A DNA stretch of 64,000 nucleotides from Aulosira sp. FACHB-615. GTDB lineage: Bacteria; Cyanobacteriota; Cyanobacteriia; Cyanobacteriales; Nostocaceae. Under the pieces are notes generated by a model. It worked only from the letters and a program-made list of their open reading frames with translations. It was not told where the DNA came from and did no database searches. Position 1 is the stretch's first letter. Each line of letters starts with the position of its first letter. This document shows positions 44,725 through 54,396 of the stretch, piece after piece. Location: positions 62,001-126,000 of the forward strand of contig NZ_JACJSE010000008.1 in the NCBI RefSeq assembly GCF_014698045.1, written 5' to 3'. Position numbers and translations under genes: made by a program.

Positions 44725-46101
44725 ATGGCGGAAGAATTAAGTTTTCAAGGCGATGGTAGCGATGCCTACGGCAACCTCTCCGGGCAACGCCTACCACCCC
44801 AAAATATTGAAGCAGAAGAAGCGATTTTGGGGGGAATTTTACTAGATCCAGAAGCGATTGGTCGAGTTAGCGATCGCTTAGTTCCTGAAGCATTTTACAT
44901 TAGCGCCCATAAAGATATTTATCAAGCCGCCCTGCGTCTCCACGCCCAAAGTAAACCCACAGATTTACTATCTATTACCAGTTGGTTAACTGATAATGAT
45001 TTACTAGCGAAGATTGGTGGGAGAAATAAACTAGCCACCCTAGTAGACAGGACAGTTTCTGCTGTTAACATCGACGCTTTAGCAGGCTTAGTCATGGAAA
45101 AATACCTGCGGCGACAGTTAATTAAAGCTGGTAACGAAATTGTCCATCTTGGTTACGAGACAGAAACCGAATTACCCATAGTTTTAGACAAAGCAGAACA
45201 AAAAGTTTTTGGGGTCACCCAAGAACGACCGCAATCAGGTTTAGTGCATATTTCTGATACTTTAGTCAATACTTTTCAAGATATTGAAACACGCCATCAA
45301 GGTGTCGCTTTACCAGGGATTCCTTGTGGCTTTTATGATTTAGATGCTATGACTAGCGGTTTTCAGCGTTCTGATTTGATTATCGTTGCTGGCAGGCCGT
45401 CAATGGGAAAAACCGCATTCTGCTTGAATTTAGGTCATAATATCGCTGCTTTATATAAATTACCAGTTGCTGTTTTTAGCTTAGAAATGTCCAAAGAACA
45501 GCTAGTACAGCGACTATTAGCCAGTGAAGCGGGAATTGAATCTGGTTATCTGCGGAGTGGACGTATTAGCCAAACCCAGTGGGAACCGTTAAGTCGGGCA
45601 ATTGGTATGCTTTCCGAGATTCCACTTTACATTGATGATACGCCGAATATAACAGTCAACGAGATGCGATCGCAAGCCAGAAGATTGCAAGCCGAACAAG
45701 GCGCAGATTTAGGCTTGATTGTCATAGATTACCTGCAATTAATGGAAGGTGCAGGCGATAACCGCGTACAAGAATTATCTCGCATCACACGCAGTCTTAA
45801 AGGTTTAGCCCGTGAGTTATCTGTACCTATAATTGCATTATCACAGTTAAGTCGCGGCGTAGAAGCACGTACCAACAAGCGCCCAATGTTATCTGATTTG
45901 AGAGAAAGCGGCAGTATTGAACAAGATGCGGATTTGGTTATTATGTTATACCGCGATGAATATTATTCACCAGATACCCCCGATCGCGGCATTGCTGAAG
46001 TCATAGTAGCAAAACACCGCAACGGCCCAACAGGTACAGTCAAACTTTTATTCGACCCGCAATATACCAAATTTAAAAACCTAGCCAGACCAAATTATTA
46101 A
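44725..46101 (+). CDS. dnaB: Replicative DNA helicase DnaB
   Basis: Hexameric helicase at the replication fork. 458 residues: N-terminal domain (QNIEAEEAILGGILLD), linker, then RecA-like domain with Walker A GRPSMGKT (223-230), Walker B LIVIDYLQLM and KHRNGPTG. It has no intein, although several cyanobacterial dnaB genes carry one. ATG at 44725. A 17-bp hairpin separates it from the convergent FKBP gene. Confidence 0.97.
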   Translation: MAEELSFQGDGSDAYGNLSGQRLPPQNIEAEEAILGGILLDPEAIGRVSDRLVPEAFYISAHKDIYQAALRLHAQSKPTDLLSITSWLTDNDLLAKIGGRNKLATLVDRTVSAVNIDALAGLVMEKYLRRQLIKAGNEIVHLGYETETELPIVLDKAEQKVFGVTQERPQSGLVHISDTLVNTFQDIETRHQGVALPGIPCGFYDLDAMTSGFQRSDLIIVAGRPSMGKTAFCLNLGHNIAALYKLPVAVFSLEMSKEQLVQRLLASEAGIESGYLRSGRISQTQWEPLSRAIGMLSEIPLYIDDTPNITVNEMRSQARRLQAEQGADLGLIVIDYLQLMEGAGDNRVQELSRITRSLKGLARELSVPIIALSQLSRGVEARTNKRPMLSDLRESGSIEQDADLVIMLYRDEYYSPDTPDRGIAEVIVAKHRNGPTGTVKLLFDPQYTKFKNLARPNY

Positions 46102-46102
46102 C

Positions 46103-46146
46103 TATGAAGTATGAAGTCTAAAAATTTTCAGACTTCATACTTCATA
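46103..46146. terminator. Perfect 17-bp hairpin between dnaB and FKBP genes
   Basis: TATGAAGTATGAAGTCT (46103-46119) and AGACTTCATACTTCATA (46130-46146) are exact inverses around a 10-base loop. Convergent genes on both sides suggest a two-way terminator. The unit recurs before carA. Confidence 0.7.
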
Positions 46147-46155
46147 CTTCACACT

Positions 46156-46677
46156 TTATTTAACACCAAGCAATTCCACATCAAAAATCAGGGTAGCGTT
46201 AGGTGGAATTACGCCACCTGCACCACGGGAACCATAACCCAACTCTGAAGGGATAATCAACTCACGCCGACCGCCAACTTTCATTGTGCTGAGTCCTTCG
46301 TCCCAACCTTTGATTACCTGTCCAATGCCGATTTTAAACTGGAAAGGTTGACCGCGATCGCGGGAACTATCAAACTGAGTTCCATCTTCTAAAGTGCCAG
46401 TGTAGTGAACTACAACTATTTGGCCAGGTTCAGGAGTCGCCCCAGTTCCCTCTGTGATTTCAACGTATTTTAGTCCAGAAGGAGTTGTGACAACATTTTT
46501 ATCAGACATAGTGTTATTCGCTATCAGAGTATCGTTTTTTGTAATGGTAGTGGGGGATGATTGCGCTTGGGTCAAATTAGCCGCAACAGCAGTCTCAGGT
46601 TTACCGCCTAATTGTGCTAACACTAAAACCACCACACAAGCCAGCATGACACCCACGCTGAGTAAAATTGCTTTCAA
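46156..46677 (-). CDS. FKBP-type peptidyl-prolyl cis-trans isomerase, membrane-anchored or exported
   Basis: The FKBP domain covers about the last 110 residues, with VVVHYTGTLEDGTQFDSSRDRG, FKIGIGQVIKGWDEG and IPPNATLIFDVELL holding the usual Tyr, Asp, Trp and Phe of the active site. An N-terminal hydrophobic segment (ILLSVGVMLACVVVLVLAQL) is a signal or anchor, so it acts in the periplasm or thylakoid lumen. A TTG start at 46677 is preferred: GGAGGA lies 7 bases upstream and it gives MKAILLSVG. An in-frame ATG at 46731 would add 18 polar residues before the signal. Confidence 0.92.
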   Translation of the reverse strand: MKAILLSVGVMLACVVVLVLAQLGGKPETAVAANLTQAQSSPTTITKNDTLIANNTMSDKNVVTTPSGLKYVEITEGTGATPEPGQIVVVHYTGTLEDGTQFDSSRDRGQPFQFKIGIGQVIKGWDEGLSTMKVGGRRELIIPSELGYGSRGAGGVIPPNATLIFDVELLGVK

Positions 46678-46757
46678 AATTAGTCCTCCATACTGAGGTC
46701 GTTTGGTAAAAGCAATACCAACAGGACACATTTTAGTTTAAATCAGAAAGCACATTA

Positions 46758-47081
46758 TTAACGCCAAAGCTTATTTTCTAAATCCCTTACTTGACGTTCT
46801 AAACGGTCAATTCTCCCCCGGAGTTCATCTACCTCAGACTGACGCGCCACTCCTAAATCTTGCAACATATTCCGCATTTGTCGTTGCATTTGAGCATCCC
46901 AATTACCTTGCTCTGACTTTAGCTGCTGTACAATATCGTCCATTACCGCCTTAGCTTGCTCAGGATTCAGCTTACCGTCTTTGACTAATTCATCACTCAC
47001 CTCACGCAGCTTTTCTGCTACCAAAGACGTTGTACCAATTCCCACCATCATTAGCTGTTGCAACCAGTTGTTGCTATCCAT
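46758..47081 (-). CDS. Phasin-like (polyhydroxyalkanoate granule-associated) coiled-coil protein
   Basis: 107 residues. A short hydrophobic N-terminal part (NWLQQLMMVGIGTTSLVAEKL) precedes a helical middle and a C-terminal coiled coil (SEVDELRGRIDRLERQVRDLENKL). This pattern is that of the phasin-like family that coats PHA granules; binding to granules is inference and no PHA genes are nearby. 26 bases from the FKBP gene's ATG; possibly co-transcribed. Confidence 0.7.
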   Translation of the reverse strand: MDSNNWLQQLMMVGIGTTSLVAEKLREVSDELVKDGKLNPEQAKAVMDDIVQQLKSEQGNWDAQMQRQMRNMLQDLGVARQSEVDELRGRIDRLERQVRDLENKLWR

Positions 47082-47210
47082 ACGTCCTTCCTGTTATTTA
47101 TTTCAAACCAGCCTCCTTGCTCTTGAGTGTATGCAATCAAGCTATGCTGGAAGCGGAGTTAATTCTAGCCTACATCTCTATTTTGGCAAATTCGCAAACA
47201 TCAGGAATCA

Positions 47211-47525
47211 ATGAGTGTGGTTATAGAACTGCTAAAATTTCAAGTTGACCCAAATCTGCGGGAAACTTTTATCCAAAAGGATGCAGAAATTTGGACAACA
47301 GCATTAGCAAAGTATCCAGGCTTCCTCAGCAAAGAAGTCTGGATTAACCCAAACAAGCCCTCAGAAGTAACTTTTATGATTCGTTGGGCAACAAGAGAAC
47401 AATGGCAAGCTATTTCTGAAGCAGACTTAGCCGCGATTGATAGTCAATTCGCACAAGTAATGGGAGATAATTTTCAGATGATTGAGTCAGCAGAATATCA
47501 AGTCAGAAAATTTCCTCATAAGTGA
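47211..47525 (+). CDS. TIGR03792-type protein, ABM/dimeric alpha-beta barrel fold
   Basis: 104 residues: VVIELLKFQVDPNLRETFIQKDAEIWTT is the hallmark start, followed by GFLSKEVWINPNKPSEVTFMIRW and a C-terminal strand. It belongs to a small cyanobacterial group resembling antibiotic biosynthesis monooxygenase-like proteins; function unknown. ATG start, divergent from the phasin-like gene by about 130 bases. Confidence 0.78.
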   Translation: MSVVIELLKFQVDPNLRETFIQKDAEIWTTALAKYPGFLSKEVWINPNKPSEVTFMIRWATREQWQAISEADLAAIDSQFAQVMGDNFQMIESAEYQVRKFPHK

Positions 47526-47671
47526 GATTTTATCTGTAGATCACAAAATACTCATAGTTTGTAGGAGTCATTTTTAAATGGCTAAAGTGTAGTCCGATAC
47601 GTACTGCGCTTAGTTGCCTACAATTCCCACTAATAATTAGGCTTATTTCGGAAAATAGATTTTGGTGTATT

Positions 47672-48580
47672 TTATTGCTGTTGTAACCAAGCTACTAAAT
47701 CAGCTTCATTAGAGAAATCTAGTAAAGCTTCTGCTAAATCTTCTAACTGAGTTAAAGATAATCCCCGCAGTTGCTCTTGTAATTTAGGAGTAATTGTACC
47801 GATGCGTCTTGTTAATTGACGCTGAATTACTTTCAATTCTCCTTGTTGCAGCCCTTGTTGTATCCCTTCCTCCATCCAACTGGTGACGATTTGCATAACT
47901 ACCTCTTGTTGAGTTGGTTCAAATTGGGCAATTTCCGCCTGGAATATTTGATTTTCTTGGGCATTTAGCCGTAGATAACTGTCAATAAACCCTGAAATTA
48001 ACTGCATCCGTGCTGGATCTAACTGCAATGTAGCTAATAGGCGCAGACACTCCGATTTTACTCTAGGACGGTCTTGTGGCGCTATGTTCATCTTCGCCAT
48101 CAGCGCACTAGCCACAGGATTTTGCTGTTGTAGATACTCTCGCCAATTCAAGCGATTTAACTGAATCACATCATAGTTGAATTGCAAGACGACTTTATTG
48201 GGAAATGCAACTTGATGAAAATCTTGTTCGACTTTTTTGGGGCGATCGTAAGAAAATAAGGCAATGGGATAAACTGGCAAGCCGTATTTCTCATACAATC
48301 TGGCAAAGTAGCGATACATCCGCAAATCAAATGCTTCTTGATAATAAGCTTGATGTTCCAGATGTATTAAGAAACAGGATTCTTGTCCTCTAAATTTTGC
48401 TTTTACTACTATGTCAGTTTCATATTTTTCACCAGCCGTAACATCAGTAAATATTTCTTTATCAAGGAAGGTGATGCTGTCTCTTTCCAGATAAGCAGTG
48501 ATTTCTGGGAAGAATAACTCGATGAATTCCCAGAAGAAGGTGGTGAGTAGTTCTTTGAACAGGCGATCGTGGTCTATCAT
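47672..48580 (-). CDS. Rpn-family nuclease-like protein with DUF4351 C-terminus
   Basis: 302 residues. The N-terminal part is Rpn/PD-(D/E)XK-like: DHDRLFKELLTTFFWEFIEL, then YETDIVVKAKFRGQESCFLIHLEHQA, with the Asp and Glu-x-Gln/His pattern of the active site. A helical link and a Gln/Glu-rich stretch (EEGIQQGLQQGE) lead to DUF4351 (VIQRQLTRRIGTI to LLDFSNEADLVAWL). Related to the DUF2887 protein in the C-terminal helical domain. Function unknown. Confidence 0.82.
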   Translation of the reverse strand: MIDHDRLFKELLTTFFWEFIELFFPEITAYLERDSITFLDKEIFTDVTAGEKYETDIVVKAKFRGQESCFLIHLEHQAYYQEAFDLRMYRYFARLYEKYGLPVYPIALFSYDRPKKVEQDFHQVAFPNKVVLQFNYDVIQLNRLNWREYLQQQNPVASALMAKMNIAPQDRPRVKSECLRLLATLQLDPARMQLISGFIDSYLRLNAQENQIFQAEIAQFEPTQQEVVMQIVTSWMEEGIQQGLQQGELKVIQRQLTRRIGTITPKLQEQLRGLSLTQLEDLAEALLDFSNEADLVAWLQQQ

Positions 48581-48687
48581 GATTAGATTTATATCATGTT
48601 ACTGATGAGCGATCGCTCAATATTTGTGAAAATAGGAATGCGATCGCTTGTTATCTTTTGGTGGATCATCTCATAAAGATTACTATT

Positions 48688-49902
48688 TCACGTTTGCATA
48701 CCAAATTCTTCTGGGTCGATATCCCAATTCACCCAGCGAATTGCCTCTCTTGCTGATTTCATGTAAGGTGGGACTCGCAACACATAAATAAACCCAGTAC
48801 TAGGACAAGTCATTTTTAACAGATAAATTTCTTCAATATCCACAAAAGCATCTATTTTTAATAGCACATATTCATGCCAACAATCTAATTCAGTAGCTTG
48901 TAATTCTTGACAGATTTTACTATATCCAATTCCTTGAATTAATGCTCGCCTTAGTTCAGTATTTTTTTCTTCTAATAGCCATTTTGCTTGCCATTGATGA
49001 GGATGTAATTTTCCGTATCTTTCTGGTAGCGTAACACCATGATAAGAATAAAAACTATAGCCATCAGCAAATCTAATTGCAGTTTCACCTTCAGCATGAA
49101 GACGGTTTTGAGAATCTAAATTTAAAGCTATAGGGCGATTAACTACGAGTAAAATTTGATTGTAAGCAGGAATAATACAGCCAACTTCTTCAATCATAGA
49201 CTGCATAATTGGCCATTTATTAAAATCATACTTCCAGTTAAACACTGAGATACAATAGTCTAATCTAGCTACATTTTGTACAAATATTCTCCATTGATAC
49301 CAACCATAACCAATAGGACATAATATTCTAAAGTAATGTAAATTCACCTTAAGTTTTGTGCTGTGTATTCTAGATAATTGTCTTTCTGTTTGTTCTAAAA
49401 TAGGATCATAGAATTCTCTGCTTAATTTACGTTCCAAAGATTTGCTTAGATAGCAATTTGTATTATTTAGCAGATATACCCTGAGTCTAGCCAGTATATC
49501 TGTATCAATATTTAAGATTATTATTCGAGATAGTTTATAGTATGTTATTGCAGATAAAGTGCAACCTAAAACAAATATTAATCCACTAACGTAATCAGAT
49601 TCAATTTGTAGTGAATAAAAACATACTACTAATGGAAGGATAATAATAAATAAAGGAAAAGATAAATAGGTTACTTGTTTTTGCAAAGTGTATAAATTCT
49701 TTATATCTTCAAAAGCATTTAAGGGGCTACTGACAAACTTGATTTTAGGATTATTGATAATTCCACTATCAGCAAAAGCCTGCTTGATTATTTCGGTAGC
49801 TTTTTTAGTCTCAATTTGTTTATTTGACAATGCTATTTTTCGCCACTTATCACGATAAACGGGAATTAAGGCTTCTTGTTCTGGAGTCAGTGTTTCAATC
49901 AT
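48688..49902 (-). CDS. DUF6745-like membrane-associated protein
   Basis: 404 residues. Two hydrophobic segments at about 80-97 and 104-122 (SFPLFIIILPLVVCFYSLQ; VSGLIFVLGCTLSAITYYK) are inserted after an N-terminal ALIPVYRDKWRKIALS region. The second half has DSQNRLHAEGETAIRFADGYSF, YHGVTLPERYG and NTELRRALIQGIG, which fits DUF6745. Family function unknown; some members are found near leucine-rich proteins. GC is low compared with neighbours. Confidence 0.65.
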   Translation of the reverse strand: MIETLTPEQEALIPVYRDKWRKIALSNKQIETKKATEIIKQAFADSGIINNPKIKFVSSPLNAFEDIKNLYTLQKQVTYLSFPLFIIILPLVVCFYSLQIESDYVSGLIFVLGCTLSAITYYKLSRIIILNIDTDILARLRVYLLNNTNCYLSKSLERKLSREFYDPILEQTERQLSRIHSTKLKVNLHYFRILCPIGYGWYQWRIFVQNVARLDYCISVFNWKYDFNKWPIMQSMIEEVGCIIPAYNQILLVVNRPIALNLDSQNRLHAEGETAIRFADGYSFYSYHGVTLPERYGKLHPHQWQAKWLLEEKNTELRRALIQGIGYSKICQELQATELDCWHEYVLLKIDAFVDIEEIYLLKMTCPSTGFIYVLRVPPYMKSAREAIRWVNWDIDPEEFGMQT

Positions 49903-50074
49903 TATATGATTCTAAGTTTTACACACAAAAATTGTTAGCTGCGATCGCTCTACCAATATTATGGAAATATTCATTTGATAAAGCTCTAGGAAATTTAGCC
50001 ATCACAAATACAGTTTGGCTATTTATACTTAAAAATTTTAATCCTTTGCGTCTTTGCGCCTTTGCGCGAAAAAA

Positions 50075-50118
50075 ATAAAAAAACTTGCCTCAGAAGCATC
50101 ACACCTCCAAGGCAAGTT
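50075..50118 (-). terminator. Rho-independent terminator of the pnt unit
   Basis: On the minus strand AACTTGCCT (50118-50110) pairs with AGGCAAGTT (50090-50082), followed by a run of seven T residues and TATT. It lies 74 bases after pntB. Confidence 0.78.
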
Positions 50119-50136
50119 AATTTTCTAATTCTTGAC

Positions 50137-50191
50137 TCTGCGCCCTCCGCGTCTTGGCGGTAGCCTACGGCAAGCCGCTTGCGCGTCTACG
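50137..50191. repeat. GC-rich palindromic repeat after pntB
   Basis: CTCTGCGCCCTCCGCGTCTT, then GGCGGTAGCCTACGGCAAGCCGCTTGCGCG. Related to the elements at 10901 and 24408. Confidence 0.5.
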
Positions 50192-51595
50192 TTAAAGTTG
50201 CTTCACTTCCGAAACCAACTTCGCCACCATATCTTTCGCGCTACCAAAAAGCATTGTGGTTTTATCTTTGTAGAACAATTCATTATCTACACCAGCAAAA
50301 CCAGCACTCATCCCGCGCTTAATTACGATTGTTTGCTTTGCCCGATCTACTTCCAAAATTGGCATTCCGTAAATTGGGCTATTGGTATCGCTACGCGCCG
50401 CCGGATTTACCACATCATTCGCGCCAATGACTAAAGCTACATCAGCTTGTTCAAATTGGGGATTGATATCATCCATATCGTACAACTGGGTGTAAGGCAC
50501 ATTCGCCTCTGCCAATAATACGTTCATGTGTCCGGGCATTCTCCCCGCTACAGGGTGAATGGCATACTTCACATCTACACCCATACGTTCTAGTTGATCT
50601 GCCAACTCTCGCACGCTGTGTTGCGCTTGGGCAACTGCCATACCGTAACCAGGAACAATGACGACGTTCCGGGCATAACCCAACATCATCGCACCTTCTT
50701 CGGGATCAATACTGCGGACGGTTTGATCTGCTGCACCAGCCGCCGCCGCACCAGCAGCACCGCCACCTGAACCAAAAGCACTGAACAGCACGCTGAACAG
50801 AGAACGGTTCATGGCTTTACACATGATTTCCGTCAGGATGAGGCCAGAAGCTCCCACCAATGCGCCGGCGATGATTAACATATTGTTCATCACCACAAAC
50901 CCCGCCGCCGATGCAGCGACACCCGATAAGGAGTTTAACAGCGAAATTACCACAGGCATATCGCCGCCACCAATGGGGATGACGAACATTACACCCAATA
51001 CCAAAGAAACCCCAACTACTGCCAAAAATATGGGTAGGCTATCTGGTGTGACAATTAAGTAAGCACTACCAGCTAGATAAGCACCTAACAGCAACAAGTT
51101 AAATGGTTGTTGGAAGGGAAATGTAATGGGGGAACCGCTAATTAAACCTTGTAATTTGGCGAAGGCGAGAAAACTGCCCGTGAAGGTAACACCACCAATT
51201 AACACATCCAACAACATGGAAATGTTGACATCTAAAGGGATGGGTTGGGAGTGTTCTAGTAAACGCCAAAATTCTGCCACAGCGACTAGGGCGGAAGCTG
51301 CACCACCTAAGCCATTGAGTAAACCCACCATTTGGGGCATTTCAGTCATTTGGACTTTGTAGGCTGCGATCGCACCAATGCCTGAACCTATCGCCAAGCC
51401 TAACAAAATCATTTCATAATTCAACACATGCTGATCTAGCATGGTCGCCACAATTGCCAGCAGCATTCCCACCGCCGCAATCACATTTCCATTCCTGGCT
51501 GTGGCAGGCGATCCCAGTTTTTTCAAACCAAAGATGAATAAGGATGCAGCGACTAAATACGTCAGCTGAATTCCAGTCGGTAAAAAGTCACTCAC
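50192..51595 (-). CDS. pntB: NAD(P) transhydrogenase subunit beta PntB
   Basis: Membrane subunit that moves protons and binds NADP(H). 467 residues: about eight or nine membrane helices in the first 270 residues, then domain III with GYGMAVAQAQ, YAIHPVAGRMPGHMNVLLAEA and VIGANDVVNPAA. Overlaps the 3' end of pntA2 by 4 bases, indicating translational coupling. Converts NADH plus NADP to NADPH using the proton gradient, or the reverse. Confidence 0.96.
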   Translation of the reverse strand: MSDFLPTGIQLTYLVAASLFIFGLKKLGSPATARNGNVIAAVGMLLAIVATMLDQHVLNYEMILLGLAIGSGIGAIAAYKVQMTEMPQMVGLLNGLGGAASALVAVAEFWRLLEHSQPIPLDVNISMLLDVLIGGVTFTGSFLAFAKLQGLISGSPITFPFQQPFNLLLLGAYLAGSAYLIVTPDSLPIFLAVVGVSLVLGVMFVIPIGGGDMPVVISLLNSLSGVAASAAGFVVMNNMLIIAGALVGASGLILTEIMCKAMNRSLFSVLFSAFGSGGGAAGAAAAGAADQTVRSIDPEEGAMMLGYARNVVIVPGYGMAVAQAQHSVRELADQLERMGVDVKYAIHPVAGRMPGHMNVLLAEANVPYTQLYDMDDINPQFEQADVALVIGANDVVNPAARSDTNSPIYGMPILEVDRAKQTIVIKRGMSAGFAGVDNELFYKDKTTMLFGSAKDMVAKLVSEVKQL

Positions 51596-51885
51596 GCCTT
51601 AATCTCCTTTTTCTTGAACATTTGTAGCATTCTGTCGGTGACGAGAAAACCACCCACAACGTTGACTGTGGCGAGTACCACAGCAATCAAACCCAAAATT
51701 ACCGAAACACTTGTTTCCTTAGCACCAGACGCTACTATCGCCCCCAGTACCGCAATGCCAGAAATCGCATTGGAACCAGACATTAAGGGCGTGTGTAGAG
51801 TTGGTGGGACTTTGTTAATCACTTCAAAGCCAATAAATGATGCCAACACAAAGACAAATAATGCCGCAAGTAACGCATCTGTCAT
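51592..51885 (-). CDS. pntA2: NAD(P) transhydrogenase alpha subunit, membrane part (PntA2)
   Basis: 97 residues with three membrane helices (4-22, 36-60, 63-83) and the motif TLHTPLMSGSNAISGI. Split from the soluble alpha part, as is usual in cyanobacteria. ATG at 51885 with AAGGAG nearby; its end overlaps pntB. Confidence 0.95.
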   Translation of the reverse strand: MTDALLAALFVFVLASFIGFEVINKVPPTLHTPLMSGSNAISGIAVLGAIVASGAKETSVSVILGLIAVVLATVNVVGGFLVTDRMLQMFKKKEIKA

Positions 51886-51955
51886 GTTTAAATCTCCTTA
51901 TATGAGGGGTTAGGGGCTAGAGGTTAGGAACTTCCCATTCCCTACTCCCCATTCC

Positions 51956-53131
51956 CTAATTAACAGCAGGTTGTTGAGTATTGATAGTTTGCAGCCCATC
52001 CTTGACACGTTGATTGCGGATTTCGCCTGCGTGGGTAATGCAAGCCGCATCAATGATGTCGTCGGCAAAGTTAATCTGCAAAGCTTTTTCTTTGTTGATT
52101 AATAGTTGCAATAAAGATGTGAGATTCTTGGAATACAGTTGGCTGGCGTGAACTGGCATAGATGAGGGGAGATTAATCGGCCCAATAATGGTTACGCCAT
52201 TCCAGACAATATCTTTACCGGGATCAGTGCAGGCGCAGTTACCACCTTGTTCTGCGGCTAAATCGACAATGACTGAACCTGGTTTCATCTGTGCCACCAT
52301 TTCTTCTGTGACAAGCAGTGGCGCTTTTCTCCCAGGGACTTGGGCGGTAGTAATCACGACATCAGAGTTTTTGATATGTTCTGCTAAAACTTCTTGAGTT
52401 CGTTGTTTGCTGGCTTCGGAAATTTCTTTGGCGTAACCACCTGCGGCGGTGGTTTCTTCGTCGAGTTTGACTTCCACAAATTTTGCGCCTAAGCTTTGGA
52501 CTTCTTCTTTGACGGCGGGACGAATATCAAAGGCTTCCACAACAGCACCCAAACGTCTGGCGGTGGCGATCGCTTGTAATCCCGCGACACCTGCACCCAT
52601 AATCAATACTTTAGCTGGGGCAATTGTCCCTGCTGCTGTTGTCAGCATCGGGAAATATTTAGGTAAGGCGGCAGCAGCGATTAATACAGATTTGTAACCG
52701 GCGAGTGAAGCTTGGGAAGACAAAGCATCCATACTTTGCGCCCTGGTAGTTCTGGGGATCAATTCCATACTCAAGGCTGTAACTTTGCGATTAGCTAACT
52801 GTTGGGCAACTACTGGATTTCCTAAAGGATTGAGAAAGCTAATTAAAACCGATCCTTCCCGCAGTAAATCAATTTCTGATCGTCCATCTTCTCGCTCTTG
52901 GGGTGGACTAACTTTTAATAAAATATCTGCTTGGTTCCATAATTGATCAGTATCACTAATAATTTCTGCACCTGCGGCTTGATATGCAGCATCACTAAAA
53001 AATGAACGCTCTCCTGCACCTTTTTCTACCCATACTTCTAAACCTTGTTTGACAAGTCGCGCCACAGTTTCAGGATTTAAAGCCACACGACGTTCGCAAA
53101 CTTCTATTTCTTTAGCAACTGCTATTCTCAT
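51956..53131 (-). CDS. pntA: NAD(P) transhydrogenase alpha subunit, NAD-binding part (PntA1)
   Basis: The soluble domain I binding NAD(H). 391 residues with the start ATG at 53131 (MRIAVAKEIEVCERRVAL) preceded by AGGAGA. Also seen are KVLIMGAGVAGLQAIATARRLGA, the Rossmann glycines and catalytic RQD-type region GREDGRSE-like (QEREDGRSEIDLL), and AEQGGNCACTDPGKD. First gene of the pntA1-A2-B unit. An upstream in-frame start at 53176 would add 15 unrelated residues. Confidence 0.95.
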   Translation of the reverse strand: MRIAVAKEIEVCERRVALNPETVARLVKQGLEVWVEKGAGERSFFSDAAYQAAGAEIISDTDQLWNQADILLKVSPPQEREDGRSEIDLLREGSVLISFLNPLGNPVVAQQLANRKVTALSMELIPRTTRAQSMDALSSQASLAGYKSVLIAAAALPKYFPMLTTAAGTIAPAKVLIMGAGVAGLQAIATARRLGAVVEAFDIRPAVKEEVQSLGAKFVEVKLDEETTAAGGYAKEISEASKQRTQEVLAEHIKNSDVVITTAQVPGRKAPLLVTEEMVAQMKPGSVIVDLAAEQGGNCACTDPGKDIVWNGVTIIGPINLPSSMPVHASQLYSKNLTSLLQLLINKEKALQINFADDIIDAACITHAGEIRNQRVKDGLQTINTQQPAVN

Positions 53132-53831
53132 GAAATCTCCTAGAGATAAATACTCACATCTCTGCAAAACCTTCAAATATCCCGATTTCGGGACATTGTG
53201 TACTCATAGTGAAGCTGCAATTATTACCAGCAATCGCTTGATTTTGTAGATTGAACCTTGAACTTTATCTTTCCTACTGTTAGTTCTCAGGCTAAAGCCG
53301 GATTTTGCTTTTATACAGGTCAAACTTGCCGATATTGACCTATAGGTTTACATATTGCTAATGCTATGTTGATTCCCAAGTTTACATCTTTAGTCTTTAG
53401 GTTATTTTCCAGATTGCAAGATTTTGCCTTAATTACATAGTGGAATCTACTTGAAATTTTTAAAGCTTAATAATTTGATGTATTTTTAAAGATTACTCTT
53501 TAGATTGCTGCTGACTTATTTTTATTAATCTAGCCCAATCTTCATGGCGATCGCTAATTTTATAGCTCAATTTTTATAACAAAACCCGCAAAAGTTATAT
53601 ACAGTTGTACATATTTAGCAACATCCACACATTTTCCAGTTCTGAGTACTGAGTTGAAAATGTTGAGTCACAATACTAATCATGAGGTTCTAGCCTCTCT
53701 AACTCCTCAGCTATGGCACTTTTTATTTTCCCTAATCGTCCATAGTCAAGAATTCGGTAGTAAAGTTTAGTTAAGAATACTCAACAAGAGTATTTACATA
53801 AACAGGTTATATCTGCTAGAGGAGCCTAACT
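53132..53831. other. 700-base region between the pnt unit and DUF2808
   Basis: No supported gene or RNA. AT-rich, divergent genes on both sides, so it holds two promoters. A TCTGCTAGAGGAG lies just before the DUF2808 start. Confidence 0.4.
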
Positions 53832-54386
53832 ATGCAACGTCCACTGTTCAGTCATTGGCTGATACGCAAGCCACAATTCGCAATTCTTTTCGCTTTAGCT
53901 GTAACTAGCTGTCTTTTAACAGGATTGACTACTCAAGTCTCTGCACAAAGCTTACCTGGATTCACATTATTTAGCGGTATCAAAGCCGAAAATCAGCTAC
54001 CTTTCCGTTTGGATTTTGGCGGACAAACAAACAGTAGAGATAGATATATTCTGAGGATTCCTCAACAAAAAATGAAATTGGCGGTGGCGCAATTTGCCAT
54101 CACTTACCCCAACTACTACAAAGGCAGTTTTGATCCCAAGAGAGTAGAAGTCAGATTTAGAGGGAAAAAAGTACCGATTTCGGAAGTGAAATGGGATAAA
54201 GAAGCCCGCATCATCGAAATATTTCCCGAAGAACCAGTCCCCGCAGGCGGCCCTGTGGAGTTAGTTTTATCTAATGTAGAGAATCCTTCATTTGGGGGAG
54301 TTTTCTATTTCAACTGTCAAATTCTCTCACCAGGTGATACTCCATTACTACGCTACATAGGAACTTGGATTTTGAGTATCAGCTAA
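53832..54386 (+). CDS. DUF2808 exported protein
   Basis: The signal segment is FAILFALAVTSCLLTGLTTQ with a cut near VSAQ-SLPGFTLFSG (about residue 38). The rest is a beta-rich domain with the family's LPGFTLFSGI, YYKGSFDPKRVEVRFRG and VPAGGPVELVLSNV. DUF2808 is a cyanobacterial family of unknown function, likely periplasmic. ATG preceded by GAGGAG. A 29-base doubled repeat follows. Confidence 0.85.
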   Translation: MQRPLFSHWLIRKPQFAILFALAVTSCLLTGLTTQVSAQSLPGFTLFSGIKAENQLPFRLDFGGQTNSRDRYILRIPQQKMKLAVAQFAITYPNYYKGSFDPKRVEVRFRGKKVPISEVKWDKEARIIEIFPEEPVPAGGPVELVLSNVENPSFGGVFYFNCQILSPGDTPLLRYIGTWILSIS

Positions 54387-54396
54387 ATCTCAAGTC

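Noticed and set aside
44725..46101. Intein in dnaB
   Set aside because: Walker A and the later motifs are continuous and the length is normal; there is no inserted splicing domain.
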